This document shows positions 20,739-29,472 of a DNA stretch of 42,221 bases, piece after piece (position 1 is the stretch's first letter; each line of letters starts with the position of its first letter). The stretch lies in the NCBI GenBank assembly GCA_030429665.1, contig JAUIEZ010000030.1, forward strand, positions 1 through 42,221, written 5' to 3'. The notes beneath the pieces are model-generated. The model was not told the DNA's origin. It searched no databases and saw only the letters and a list, made by a program, of their open reading frames with translations. A program made the translations under genes and the position numbers. This stretch comes from Gammaproteobacteria bacterium (lineage in GTDB: Bacteria > Pseudomonadota > Gammaproteobacteria > Arenicellales > CAJQKF01).

Positions 20739-22000
20739 AGCAGCCGTTCCTCGAGAGGGAACGTGGACAGGCGTCTCGGTCCGTTCTCCGTGACCAACAC
20801 CTGCTCCTCGAGCTTGACGCCGTCCGGGCCGCCGGTTTCGCCGATGTAGCTTTCGACGCACAGCACCATGCCGGGTTCGAGGACGATCTCGCCCTCGCCC
20901 TGGGCTTCGAGGAGTTTGCGTTGGTAGCAGTTGGGCCACTCGTCGCACAGGCCGACGCCGTGGGCGATGAACGTGTAACTGTTCGCCGCGTACTCGGGCG
21001 GTACGGGCCACGCCTTCTCCGCGACGTCGCGCAGGGCGGCGCCCGCTTCGAGCAGTTCGGTGTTGTGCCGGATCTCCTCCACGGCGAGGGCGTAGAGATG
21101 GCGCTGGCGCGCGGTCGCTTTCGCCGGGCCGCAATGGAAGGTGCGCGAGATGTCCGCGCAATAGCCGAACGGCCCGATCATGTCGGTATCGAAGGCGACG
21201 ACCTCGCCGGATTGGACGGGCTTGTCGGACGCCTCCTGCAGCCACGGGTTGGTGCGTTGCCCGGAGGTCAACAGCCTGCATTCCAGCCATTCGCCGCCGT
21301 GGGCGATGTTCGTGTCGGCGAGCGCCGCCCACAGCTGGTTCTCGGTGATGCCGGGCCGGAGCATTTCCAGCATGTTCTGCATGCCGTGCTCCGCCACGGC
21401 CAGGGAGACCTCCATGCACTCGATCTCCTGCGCCGACTTGATCGACCGCGCGATCTCCATCGGCGCCTGCGCGTCGTGGACTTCAAAGCCGCGACGTTCC
21501 AGGGCGAAGGCCAGGTTGGGCTCGCAATGGTCCATGGCGAGCCGCTTGCTGCCACCGCCGTAAAGCCTGGCCAGGTCGCCGATTTCCGCGATCCAGTCGG
21601 CCACGTTGCGTTCGACGTTCGCGCCGCCGGTGGCCGCGCGGCAGGAAATCCTGGGCCGAACCTCGTCCACCCGTCCCGATCCTTGGGTGAGGTGACGGAA
21701 GTGGGGCTTCTCGAAAAACACCACGGGCCCCTCACCGGGAATGAAGCCGTAGCGATCGCGGAAGTGCAGCGAGAACACCGGCATGGTGCTGGTGCCGGTG
21801 GCATAGCGGATGTTTACCGGGTCGTAGAGCACCATGCAGGCGAAGTCCGCCCTGCGTATCTGCTCCCGGACGCGCCCGAGCCGGTACGACCACAGCGATT
21901 CGATATCGATCTCGAACGTGTGAAGGCCGCGACGCTTTGCATACAGCGCCTGGGCGGCGCGCATGCGCCGGTCAGGAGACTCGTTCGGATCGTAGGCCAT
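20729..22000 (-). CDS. M24 (creatinase/aminopeptidase-P fold) protein, DddP-like candidate DMSP lyase
   Basis: 423 residues, pita-bread fold. The C-terminal half has a complete set of M24 metal ligands: D271, D273, D283, H347, E383 and E398. The motif after the histidine is HGVGLCDEWP (347-356), as in DddP, the enzyme that cleaves dimethylsulfoniopropionate to dimethyl sulfide and acrylate. From memory of the DddP structure from Ruegeria lacuscaerulensis (D295, D297, D307, H371, E406, E421, catalytic D377, Y366), the residues here sit at a near constant offset of 23-24, including D353 and Y342. GGEWLECRLLTSG and NIRYATGTSTM also resemble DddP. Close relatives outside marine alphaproteobacteria may be peptidases, so activity is not proven. 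It converges with uvrA, and no acrylate or DMSP transport gene is adjacent. Confidence 0.7.
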   Translation of the reverse strand: MAYDPNESPDRRMRAAQALYAKRRGLHTFEIDIESLWSYRLGRVREQIRRADFACMVLYDPVNIRYATGTSTMPVFSLHFRDRYGFIPGEGPVVFFEKPHFRHLTQGSGRVDEVRPRISCRAATGGANVERNVADWIAEIGDLARLYGGGSKRLAMDHCEPNLAFALERRGFEVHDAQAPMEIARSIKSAQEIECMEVSLAVAEHGMQNMLEMLRPGITENQLWAALADTNIAHGGEWLECRLLTSGQRTNPWLQEASDKPVQSGEVVAFDTDMIGPFGYCADISRTFHCGPAKATARQRHLYALAVEEIRHNTELLEAGAALRDVAEKAWPVPPEYAANSYTFIAHGVGLCDEWPNCYQRKLLEAQGEGEIVLEPGMVLCVESYIGETGGPDGVKLEEQVLVTENGPRRLSTFPLEERLLSV

Positions 22001-22091
22001 GGCGGTTTCCGCGTGCTACCGGTAACGAACGAGCGATATTCTAGTCGCGGAAGTCTCTCGCGCAGTATTCCCGGTTTGAAAGCGTAAACCG

Positions 22092-22307
22092 CTACCGCTC
22101 GATTCTTCGTTTGCTATCGAGGTCGCCGGCCGGGCGGGTGGTTTTCCCATTAGCGCTCGCTCGGTCGATTACGAATGAATTCTGCGGCGCGCCCTGAATC
22201 GTGCGCCTCCTCGAACGCCAGCGTCGCGCGGCGACCATGGCTCCCCCGGAACCGGCCGCTCCCGCGAGCAGGCAGGCGGCCGCGCTGACGATGCAAACGG
22301 GGCACAT
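22092..22307 (-). CDS. Small CPVC-motif hydrophobic protein, unknown function
   Basis: 71 residues beginning MCPVCIVSAAACLLAGAAGS, so a CxxC pair is directly at the N-terminus and is followed by one hydrophobic helix (about 5-27), then a basic tail. Short proteins starting MCPVC with one helix are widespread and uncharacterised. It begins 12 bases after the stop of the DUF899 gene on the same strand, which itself has a CxxC pair, so co-transcription is likely. No convincing ribosome binding site is visible. The tail beyond about residue 35 has no clear fold, so the true protein may be shorter in function than in length. Confidence 0.45.
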   Translation of the reverse strand: MCPVCIVSAAACLLAGAAGSGGAMVAARRWRSRRRTIQGAPQNSFVIDRASANGKTTRPAGDLDSKRRIER

Positions 22308-22319
22308 GGATATGGCCGG

Positions 22320-22967
22320 TCAGTACTCGTCGTGCTTGCGCCACCACTGGTAGGGCGGCGTTTGTGGTACGTAATCGGGCGCGTCCTCCCACTCTTCCTG
22401 GCGTCCCATGGCGGTCAGGTCGAGGTAGGAGAAGTTGCTGCCGAGGTATTCCGCGCCGCGCAGGGTGGTGTGATAGGTGCGAAAGATGCGTTCGCCGTCG
22501 CGAATGAAGGCGCTCAGGCCGAACATCTCGCCGTCTTCGCGGGTGGCGTCGAAGTCCTTGTTGAAATCGCTGCCGGCGGAGGAATACCACGGTTCGGTCC
22601 AGCCCATGCGTTGCCTGTATGCCTCCAGCCTGGGCCAGGGCGCCAGCGAGACCAGCACCCGGGACGTGTCTCGCGCGTGGAGGTGGGCGGGATGACCCAT
22701 GTTGTCGACCATCATCGAGCAGCCGACGCAGGGGGATTCGGCGAACATGAAGTGATACACCAGCAACTGTTTTCGTCCCGCGAACAGGTCGGGCAATCCG
22801 ACGGGGCCGTCCGGGCCGGTCAGCGTGTAGGACTTGGTCACTTCGGTCATCGGCAGGCGACGCCGTTCGGCGTTGAGGGCATCTCGCGCGCGGGTGTGGG
22901 TCTTTTCCTTGACCCGAAACGATTCGATGGCCGCTCGCCATTCTCGTTCGCTTACGATCTCGTTCAT
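22320..22967 (-). CDS. DUF899 family thioredoxin-like protein
   Basis: 215 residues from the ATG at 22967, chosen because a GGAGA ribosome binding site lies 7-8 bases upstream; the frame is open further up without a comparable site. The family has a thioredoxin-like fold. Here the strand LLVYHFMFAESPC leads into a C80-x-x-C83 pair (CVGCSMM), and further family motifs follow: SRAPLA-type SLAPWPRLEAY, MGWTEPWYSS and DFNKDF. The usual length is 210-260. Function is unproven in general; a redox role is inferred from fold and CxxC. It is divergent from the GlxA-like regulator across a 144-base gap, which suggests control by it. Confidence 0.85.
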   Translation of the reverse strand: MNEIVSEREWRAAIESFRVKEKTHTRARDALNAERRRLPMTEVTKSYTLTGPDGPVGLPDLFAGRKQLLVYHFMFAESPCVGCSMMVDNMGHPAHLHARDTSRVLVSLAPWPRLEAYRQRMGWTEPWYSSAGSDFNKDFDATREDGEMFGLSAFIRDGERIFRTYHTTLRGAEYLGSNFSYLDLTAMGRQEEWEDAPDYVPQTPPYQWWRKHDEY

Positions 22968-23111
22968 GTCCAAGTCTCCGTGGGTTGATGCGATGACATG
23001 AGTTTGGTCGACTCCGCTCGCGCGGGCGCTGTGGTGAAAAGCCATTCAGGGGGTGGTTTTGTGCCAAGTCGTCGGCTATGCTGCAGGTAACTTCCCGGCG
23101 GATGCATTGCG

Positions 23112-24098
23112 ATGAAGTCGGTTTACATTCTGGTCCACGAGGACGTGGTGCTGTCTTCGGCCGCGGCGCCGTTGGACATCTTCACCCGCACCAACGACAT
23201 ACTGCGCTCGGACGGAAGATCGCCGGCGTTCAACGTTTCGCTGGTCGGTCGTCGCCCGGACAAGGTATCCCTGAAGTTACCCGCGCTGTTCGACTGCCGG
23301 CGGGCGCTGGACGAAGTGCCGCCCAAGTCGGCCGGTCATCGGCAATCGTTGATCCTGGTGCCGGCGTTCGACGGCGACTGGGAGAACGTGCGTGACAGGA
23401 ACCGGGACGTGATCGAGTGGCTTGCCCGGCACCACCGGAGCGGCACGGAGATCGCGAGTCTATGCGTGGGCAGCTATTTCCTCGCGGAGGCGGGCCTCCT
23501 GGACCACAAGCCGTGCACGTCGCATTGGGCCGCGGTCGAGGACATGCGCCGGCGCTATGCGAGCGTCGAGTTTCAACCGGACTCGGTATTGACCGATCGG
23601 GACGGCATCTACACTGGGGGTGGCGCGTTCTCGTCGCTGAACCTGGTGTTGTACCTGGTGGAAAAATTCTGCGGCCACGATATCGGCGTGCGCGTTGCGA
23701 AGAACTTTTCGATCCATCGCGATCACGTCAACCAGGCGCACTTTTCGGTGTTCAACGGGTTGAACCGGCACGGCGACCGGGTGATCCTGAACGCGCAGGA
23801 CTACATCGAGTCTCACTATGCCGAGGACATCAGCGTCGAAAGCGTTGCCGGCATGGTGAACATGAGCAAGCGAAATTTCGTACGCCGTTTCAAGCGGGCG
23901 GTTAAGGTTACGCCGCTTGAGTATATCCAGCGTGTGAAAATCGAGGCGGCGAAGAAAGCGCTCGAACAGGGCCGTCAGAACATCCAGGCGCTGACCTACG
24001 AAGTCGGTTACAGCGACAGCAAGACGTTTCGTACCGTTTTCAAACGACTGACCGGCGTGACGCCGCAGGACTACCGCAACAAGTACGGGCGAGCGTGA
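23112..24098 (+). CDS. GlxA family transcriptional regulator (DJ-1/PfpI-like domain plus AraC DNA-binding domain)
   Basis: 328 residues. Residues 1-190 form a class-I glutamine-amidotransferase-like (DJ-1/PfpI) domain, with PLDIFTRTND near the start and a cysteine at the nucleophile elbow (C118 in ASLCVGSYFLAEAG). The C-terminal ~100 residues hold two helix-turn-helix motifs of AraC type: ISVESVAGMVNMSKRNFVRR and IQALTYEVGYSDSKTFRTVF, ending in TGVTPQDYRNKY. Such proteins are usually activators that sense a small molecule. The divergent partner encodes the DUF899 protein and is the best candidate target. No inverted repeat typical of an AraC site could be assigned with confidence in the shared 144-base region. 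Confidence 0.9.
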   Translation: MKSVYILVHEDVVLSSAAAPLDIFTRTNDILRSDGRSPAFNVSLVGRRPDKVSLKLPALFDCRRALDEVPPKSAGHRQSLILVPAFDGDWENVRDRNRDVIEWLARHHRSGTEIASLCVGSYFLAEAGLLDHKPCTSHWAAVEDMRRRYASVEFQPDSVLTDRDGIYTGGGAFSSLNLVLYLVEKFCGHDIGVRVAKNFSIHRDHVNQAHFSVFNGLNRHGDRVILNAQDYIESHYAEDISVESVAGMVNMSKRNFVRRFKRAVKVTPLEYIQRVKIEAAKKALEQGRQNIQALTYEVGYSDSKTFRTVFKRLTGVTPQDYRNKYGRA

Positions 24099-24245
24099 GT
24101 TTGACGTCTTGCCGGTCGGCGGCGAAAGTCGGCGCTTAGCCGCGACGATAGACGTCGTCGAAACCGTTGGCCCGGGGTTGGCACTGTTTGCCCGTTCCGG
24201 CGCTTGTTTATACCAGGCGAATCGAAAAGTCGGAGCGCGCCCTCG

Positions 24246-26078
24246 ATGGAGTCATCACTGTTCGGTCTCCTGTGCGCCGACGATCGCCGGCAGGCGTCGT
24301 CGGAAGACCTGGCGATGGTCGCCGCGACCATTGGCGCGCCCCGTGCCGCCATCCGGGCCGAGGGGCCATTGGCGGTAGGCCTGCACGGCGGCATCGTCGA
24401 GGGCAGTCCCGACACGGCGTCGATGGCCATCGATCCCGGTTGCTCGTTATGGGTGGCCGTCACGGGAAACATCGACAACCGTGCGCACCTGGTCCACTGC
24501 CTTGCACGGGACGCGCAGCCGCACGCAACTACCACGGATGCCGCGCTCGTTCTTGCGCTGTTCCGCACGAAGGGAGCGTCCTTCATCGAGGCCGTCGAGG
24601 GTTGTTTCAACATCGTCATCTGGAACGCGCCAGAGAGGGAACTGATGTTGTACACGGATCACTGCGGCGGCATCAGGCCTATGTATTACTACCCGGGACC
24701 CGACTTCCTGGCCTTCGGTTCCACGGCCAAGGCCGTGGTGGCGCACGGCCGTGTGCCGCGCCGTGTCGATACGGTCGGCCTGGACCAACTGGTCGCCTTC
24801 GCGCATCCGATCGCGCCGAGGACGCTGTTCGAGGGCGTCAGCGTATTGCCCGGCGGCACCTTCCTCAAGTATCGCGAGGGACGGCTGGAAACCGGACGAT
24901 ACTGGCAGCGACAGCCGTTTCGTGACACCGGGGAAGACTTGTGTTCGTTGAGCGAGCGCTATTTCAATACCTTGACCAGGGCCGTGGAGAACCTCGTCGA
25001 TGCCCGTCGCGAACCGGGAGTGTTGCTCAGCGGCGGCGTCGACTCGGCCGCGCTGGTCAGCCTGATTCGTCGCGCGGGCTGCGATCGACTGAAGACGTTT
25101 TTCGTGAACACCGCCGACGCAACGCACGGCGACCGCGAGGCCGCGCGGCGGGTCGCGGCGCTGCATGGTACGGAACACCACTCCCTCGATGCCCTCGATG
25201 CCGGGTGCCTGGAGCGCCTGCCGGAGATGATCTGGCACTACGAGTCCCCGGGACAGGGCTTTTATCCAACCTACCTGCTGTGCGAAGAGGCGAAACGCCA
25301 TTGCGACGTCGTCCTCACGGGGCACGGCAATGACCTCGTTTGGGGCACCTTGCCGCCGCGCTGGTGGGCAAGCGCCTGGCTGTTTGGACTCTCCTCCGCC
25401 GTGGCCTTGCGGGGATACACGCTCAAGCGAAGAATGCTGCGCCGCCGCGCCGCACGCCGCCTGCTCGCCAACGGTCCGGCCACGGACCTGGGCCTGCTCG
25501 CGGCTATCTCCGGGTACGCGGTGCGAACCGGAAACCTGGTCACCGACTTCATCTGCCTGGATGAATCCCTGTTCGGCGATCAACGGGTTTGCCGCGAGCT
25601 CGGCAAGTTCGCATTCGATGCCCATTCCCTGCGCGTGCTCATGCCGTACACGGATGCGGCCGTTACCGAGATGGCGGAAAGCGTTCCCCCGGATGCGCGC
25701 TTCACCAGCTGGTACGATGGGCAAACCCGGCTCAAGGGCTTTTTCAAGGACGTGATGAACCAGTACCGGGTGCTGCCGGAGGATCTCATATTCAGAAAAA
25801 AGGCCTGGATGAACTCGCTGATGCCGCAATGGCTGCGCGGGGATCACGGGCTCGTCGTCGAGGACATCCTGCTCGGCGGCGGCTCGCGCATCGGCGATTT
25901 TTTCGATACCGGCGCTGTGACGCAGGCATGGCACGAGCATCGCGCCGGGATCGCCGATCATGGCTACGTCCTCGCCATGCTGACTGCCTTCGAAGTATGG
26001 CGCGGGCTTTTCATCGATCCGCCCGCCATTCGCTCGCCCGTCGTCCATCTCTCGGATTTTCGCGACAGCGTGCGCTGA
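24246..26078 (+). CDS. Asparagine-synthetase-like amidotransferase lacking the N-terminal cysteine
   Basis: 610 residues from the ATG at 24246. The C-terminal half is an Asn-synthetase adenylating domain with the PP-loop SGGVDS at 262-267, followed by TGHGNDLVWG, which fits the pyrophosphate/substrate site. The N-terminal half still resembles a class-II glutaminase (TGNIDNRAHL, EGCFNIVIWN, DHCGGIRPMYYY), but the obligatory Cys2 of MCGI-type proteins is absent: the protein starts MESSLFGLL. It may therefore use free ammonia or activate a carboxylate for another nucleophile. In other surface-polysaccharide clusters such enzymes amidate uronic acids (WbpS type). It is followed by DUF115 and GT9 genes on the same strand, which favours a glycan role over asparagine supply. 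Confidence 0.82.
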   Translation: MESSLFGLLCADDRRQASSEDLAMVAATIGAPRAAIRAEGPLAVGLHGGIVEGSPDTASMAIDPGCSLWVAVTGNIDNRAHLVHCLARDAQPHATTTDAALVLALFRTKGASFIEAVEGCFNIVIWNAPERELMLYTDHCGGIRPMYYYPGPDFLAFGSTAKAVVAHGRVPRRVDTVGLDQLVAFAHPIAPRTLFEGVSVLPGGTFLKYREGRLETGRYWQRQPFRDTGEDLCSLSERYFNTLTRAVENLVDARREPGVLLSGGVDSAALVSLIRRAGCDRLKTFFVNTADATHGDREAARRVAALHGTEHHSLDALDAGCLERLPEMIWHYESPGQGFYPTYLLCEEAKRHCDVVLTGHGNDLVWGTLPPRWWASAWLFGLSSAVALRGYTLKRRMLRRRAARRLLANGPATDLGLLAAISGYAVRTGNLVTDFICLDESLFGDQRVCRELGKFAFDAHSLRVLMPYTDAAVTEMAESVPPDARFTSWYDGQTRLKGFFKDVMNQYRVLPEDLIFRKKAWMNSLMPQWLRGDHGLVVEDILLGGGSRIGDFFDTGAVTQAWHEHRAGIADHGYVLAMLTAFEVWRGLFIDPPAIRSPVVHLSDFRDSVR

Positions 26079-26186
26079 TCGGCGCGTTCGCCGTCGACAA
26101 CCGGCCATCGGTGATACCCATGACGGCGTCCTGGTTGGTAGACTTGCCCCGGCGAACCACCCACGGGCCTGCCGCCCCGCAATCGA

Positions 26187-27065
26187 ATGAACGTGCGCCA
26201 GCTTCTTGGCGGTGTCCGATTTGCCATGCGCAATCCGCATGAGCTTCAGAAGTACCTGAGAACCAGGAACTCGTTCGGCCGCCTGCTGAAAACCTCGCTG
26301 GCGCGGATCGGTATCGTGATGGCGGAAAACGAGCGGATACTGCGATCGTTGAAAGACCGCCACGCCGGTCGGCGCTGTTTCGTGATCGGTAACGGGCCGA
26401 GCCTGCGCCTTGAAGATCTCGAAAAACTGCAAGGCGAGGTGACATTCGCCTCGAACCGGATTTACCTGGCCTTTCCATCGGTGGATTGGCGACCCAGTTA
26501 CTTCACGTGCATCGACACCATCTATGCCGAGAACTATGCCGACGAGATAAACGATCTCGACCTGTTCAAGATCTTTCCCGACTACCTGCAACCGTATCTT
26601 TCCCGCTCCGGCGTTACCGGAACCGGCGGCGACACGGTCTACGTCCGCCGGATCAGCGGGCGTTTCGATCTTGACGGTCGATACCGGGGGCACTTCTCCG
26701 GCGATGCCATGCGGGGATTTCATACCGGTCCGACCGTCACGATCCTCAACCTGCAACTCGCCTATTACATGGGGTGCCGGACGATCTACCTGCTCGGCGT
26801 GGACGGCGGTTACCGGGTGTCGGCGAAAAGAGCGTCTCATACCTTGCACGGGGAAGTCGCGGTATCCGAGGGGGAACGGAACCATTTTCATCCCGGTTAC
26901 CGTGTTCCCGGCGACGCCTACGTCATACCTCTGCAAGACGAGACCGAGATCGGCTACGCTGCCTGCCGTGAGTTTCTCGAAAGGCGGGGCGTCGGGATCT
27001 ATAACGCGTCGCGTGAAACCCGCGTCGAAGCGTTCGATCGTATAGACATCGACCGGGTGTTGTAG
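26187..27065 (+). CDS. DUF115 / MptE-like glycan-associated protein (Maf/sialyltransferase-like fold)
   Basis: 292 residues. The motif CFVIGNGPSLRLEDL (G68-N-G-P-S-L73) and the later GPTVTILNLQLAYYMG with CRTIYLLGVDGGY are typical of the DUF115 family, which includes Maf flagellin-glycosylation proteins and 6-hydroxymethylpterin pyrophosphokinase MptE and resembles bacterial GT42-type sialyltransferases. TFASNRIYLAF after the first motif fits the same fold. Maf members transfer nonulosonic acids, but no nonulosonate synthesis gene is present here. It lies 108 bases after the Asn-synthetase-like gene and 36 bases before GT9, probably one transcript. A transferase acting on a surface glycan is the most likely role. 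Confidence 0.72.
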   Translation: MNVRQLLGGVRFAMRNPHELQKYLRTRNSFGRLLKTSLARIGIVMAENERILRSLKDRHAGRRCFVIGNGPSLRLEDLEKLQGEVTFASNRIYLAFPSVDWRPSYFTCIDTIYAENYADEINDLDLFKIFPDYLQPYLSRSGVTGTGGDTVYVRRISGRFDLDGRYRGHFSGDAMRGFHTGPTVTILNLQLAYYMGCRTIYLLGVDGGYRVSAKRASHTLHGEVAVSEGERNHFHPGYRVPGDAYVIPLQDETEIGYAACREFLERRGVGIYNASRETRVEAFDRIDIDRVL

Positions 27066-27101
27066 TGCGGCGCGCTCGAACGACGACGGGATGCTAGGGC
27101 G

Positions 27102-28214
27102 TTGTTCGCGTTCGACCAACAGCACGAACCTTCGGACATTCTGATCGCTCGCCTCAGCTCGATGGGCGACGTCTTGCGTTTCCTGCCCCTCGCGGGCGCC
27201 CTCAAGCGTCGCTATTCCAGGGTTCGCATCACCTGGGTCGTGGGGGCGCGTTGCCGCGACCTGGTGGCCATGTGCCGTGATGTCGACGAGGTGCTTGTCA
27301 TGGACGTCGACCCGCTCAGCCCCCGCTGGCGCTGGCCGGGCGCCCTGCTGCGCTTCGCGCCGCGCCTTCGCAAACGCCGCTACGACTTCGTCATCGACGC
27401 GCATTCAACCCCGCTCAGTGCCGGCGTGGCGATACTGGCGCGGACCGGACGCCGCCTGGGGATCGACAAGCCGGTTGTGTCCAATTTCAGGTTGTTCCCT
27501 TTTCAGCCGGTGGATAAAAGATCGGCGGGACCGATTGACTATCACCTTTCGGTGCTGCGTTTTTTCGGTGTCGACTTGCAGGCTTTGGACCCGTCCGTCG
27601 ACCTTGATCCGGGCGATGCCGCGCGTGCGAAGATTCGGACCTTCTTGTCGCAAGAACTGGCCGGGCATCGGCCGCTCGTGGTCGTTCATCACGACACGAG
27701 TCTTCACAGCAAGCGCTGGCCGGCGGAAAGATTCGGCGAACTGGCCAACCGGTTGCGGCGTGAGAGGAATGCGAGCGTCGTGGTGGTCGGGGAAAGGCGG
27801 GACGCGAGGCTCGAGGCGATTCGTCGTCGGTGCGATCCGGCCGTCGCATTCACGCATGATCTTTCGATTCCGGAACTGGCCGCGTTGTTCCAGGCCTGCG
27901 ATCTTGCGGTTGCGCTGGAGAGCGGACCGTTGCACCTGGCGGCGGGACTCTCGCGGCCTACCATCGGGATCTTTGGGCCGTCCGACCCTGCCATACATAC
28001 GCCGTACGGCGACCGGCATGTTACGGCGCGCGAGCCGGTTCATTGCTCGCCTTGCTTCGAGGGTTTCAGATTCTGTTTCACCTGTCCGCTCAGCACCATG
28101 GAATGCTTGCTGTCGCTGGAAGTCGAAAACGTCATGGCGGCGACGGGAAACGTGTTGGGATCGCTGCCGGCGCGCGGCCCGCTCGCCGGCCCCGCGATGT
28201 TCGGGAAGCGCTGA
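27102..28214 (+). CDS. Family 9 glycosyltransferase (heptosyltransferase-like)
   Basis: 370 residues. The N-terminal strand-loop DILIARLSSMGDVLRFLPLAGAL is the acceptor-site signature of heptosyltransferases; the C-terminal half has SLHSKRWPAERFGELA and the donor-binding ESGPLHLAAGLSRPTIGIFG with GPSDP. Length is typical for GT9. The start is a TTG at 27102, preceded by AGGG; it is the only reasonable start, since the next methionine (M21) is inside the conserved first loop and a stop codon in frame precedes. GT9 enzymes add heptose to LPS inner core, so this gene ties the island to lipooligosaccharide assembly, though other sugars are possible. It converges with the GT4 gene (37-base gap). 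Confidence 0.85.
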   Translation: MFAFDQQHEPSDILIARLSSMGDVLRFLPLAGALKRRYSRVRITWVVGARCRDLVAMCRDVDEVLVMDVDPLSPRWRWPGALLRFAPRLRKRRYDFVIDAHSTPLSAGVAILARTGRRLGIDKPVVSNFRLFPFQPVDKRSAGPIDYHLSVLRFFGVDLQALDPSVDLDPGDAARAKIRTFLSQELAGHRPLVVVHHDTSLHSKRWPAERFGELANRLRRERNASVVVVGERRDARLEAIRRRCDPAVAFTHDLSIPELAALFQACDLAVALESGPLHLAAGLSRPTIGIFGPSDPAIHTPYGDRHVTAREPVHCSPCFEGFRFCFTCPLSTMECLLSLEVENVMAATGNVLGSLPARGPLAGPAMFGKR

Positions 28215-28251
28215 CCGGCCAAGGACGACGAGCGAGAGATCTGCGCGCTTG

Positions 28252-29448
28252 CTACCGTTGCCGGTCGAACCGCGCGATCTCGTGTAGTACCGACCTCAGT
28301 GTCGAAACGTGCCGCTGCGGCCCGAAGCGATCGAGCGCGCGGTCGACGGCCGTCGGGTCGAGGCACCCGCGCGGGAAGGCTGCGCCCGTGGACACCGCGA
28401 TCAGGGCATTGGCGAGATCGCTGACATCGCCGGTGCGGAAATGCAGGCCGGTGACGCCATGTTCGACGGTCTGGGCGAAACCGCCGGCGTCCGGCACGAT
28501 CGCCGGCACGCCCCTGAATATGGCTTCCAGCGCGACGAGGCCGAACGGTTCCGGCCAGAGCGACGGCGCGACCAGGGCCCACGACTCGCTCAATTCGCGA
28601 TCGATTCGCTCCCCCTCCCGCCAACCGAGGAAGCGCACGCTGCCTTGCAGGTCGAGCGAGTCGGCCAATCGCTCGAGTGCCTCGCGGCGCTCGCCCCGGC
28701 CGACGATATGCAACCGGCATGTCGGCACTGATCGCAAGCAGATCGAGAACGCCCGCAACAGCAGGTCGACGCCTTTTTCGACATCCAGTCGTCCCAAGTA
28801 GAGCAATCGTGGCGCGGTGTCGGGGTTGCGTTGCGGCACGTCGTCGGGCAGGTTCGAAAACAGGTACAGGCGACGACTCTGTATTCCTTGCTCGGCCAGC
28901 ATGTCGCGCAATGCGTCGCTGGTCGAAAAGACAACAGCGGCGTTTTCGACGACCGCGCGGATCCGGCGATAACGCCACTGATCGCGAAGCCAGTGCAGCG
29001 GCGGCGTACAGCCTTGCCGAAGGCAGGCGATCCCCGCCCGGTTGCGACAGACGGAAAGGTCGGGTAACAGCCGGTGTCCCACCGGGCAGATGCACTTGTA
29101 GTCCGATACGAGCAATGCGTAGGGTACCTCGCCCAGTGCATCGACCGCCGCGGGCGAGAGATACAAGGCGAACATGTTGACGAGAGCCGCGTTCGGCCTG
29201 AAGGTGCGGACGGCTCGCCGCACGGCGGCGGCGGCAAACGGGTTGTGAATCTGCAGCAGCCCTTTCGCCAGCAGCCGGTCCGAGGCGGGCGCCAGGTGAT
29301 CCGCCACCGCGCGTGCCTCGTTGCTGACATTGGCGGTCAACAATCGCACCTCGTCGCCGGCGTCCTGCAGGGCGCTGCAAAGCGCTTGCGTATACCGCTC
29401 CGCGCCGCCGTACCTGGGGTTCCAGTCCTGGAGAACGAGTAGTTTCAC
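28252..29448 (-). CDS. Family 4 glycosyltransferase (GT-B fold)
   Basis: 398 residues. It starts MKLLVLQDWNPRYGGAERY with the glycine-rich acceptor loop GGAE. The C-terminal donor domain has LLYLGRLDVEKGVDLLLRAF, LHIVGRGERREALE and the E-x7-E motif PEPFGLVALEA, followed by GVPAIVPDAGGFAQTVEHG, all standard GT4 features. A cysteine-rich insert (DYKCICPVGHRLLPDLSVC and CLRQGC) in the acceptor half is seen in some GT4 enzymes. It is the last gene of the minus-strand operon GT8-GT2-Gfo/Idh-GT4, beginning 24 bases after the oxidoreductase stop. The transferred sugar is unknown. Confidence 0.88.
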   Translation of the reverse strand: MKLLVLQDWNPRYGGAERYTQALCSALQDAGDEVRLLTANVSNEARAVADHLAPASDRLLAKGLLQIHNPFAAAAVRRAVRTFRPNAALVNMFALYLSPAAVDALGEVPYALLVSDYKCICPVGHRLLPDLSVCRNRAGIACLRQGCTPPLHWLRDQWRYRRIRAVVENAAVVFSTSDALRDMLAEQGIQSRRLYLFSNLPDDVPQRNPDTAPRLLYLGRLDVEKGVDLLLRAFSICLRSVPTCRLHIVGRGERREALERLADSLDLQGSVRFLGWREGERIDRELSESWALVAPSLWPEPFGLVALEAIFRGVPAIVPDAGGFAQTVEHGVTGLHFRTGDVSDLANALIAVSTGAAFPRGCLDPTAVDRALDRFGPQRHVSTLRSVLHEIARFDRQR

Positions 29449-29472
29449 CGAAAGTGCCCTGAACGGCGGACG

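Noticed and set aside
24178-24195. TTGGCACTGTTTGC, resembling a sigma-54 promoter before the Asn-synthetase-like gene
   Set aside because: The GG and GC doublets are 8 bases apart instead of the required 10, so it cannot be a -24/-12 element.
24246-26078. Lasso-peptide cyclase, suggested by the missing Cys2
   Set aside because: No short precursor gene, no leader-binding protein and no transglutaminase-like protease lie nearby; neighbours are glycosyltransferases.
26187-27065. True sialyltransferase (GT42) instead of a DUF115 protein
   Set aside because: The GNGPSL motif is shared, but the downstream strand IYLLGVDGGY and overall order fit DUF115 better, and no CMP-sialate genes are present.
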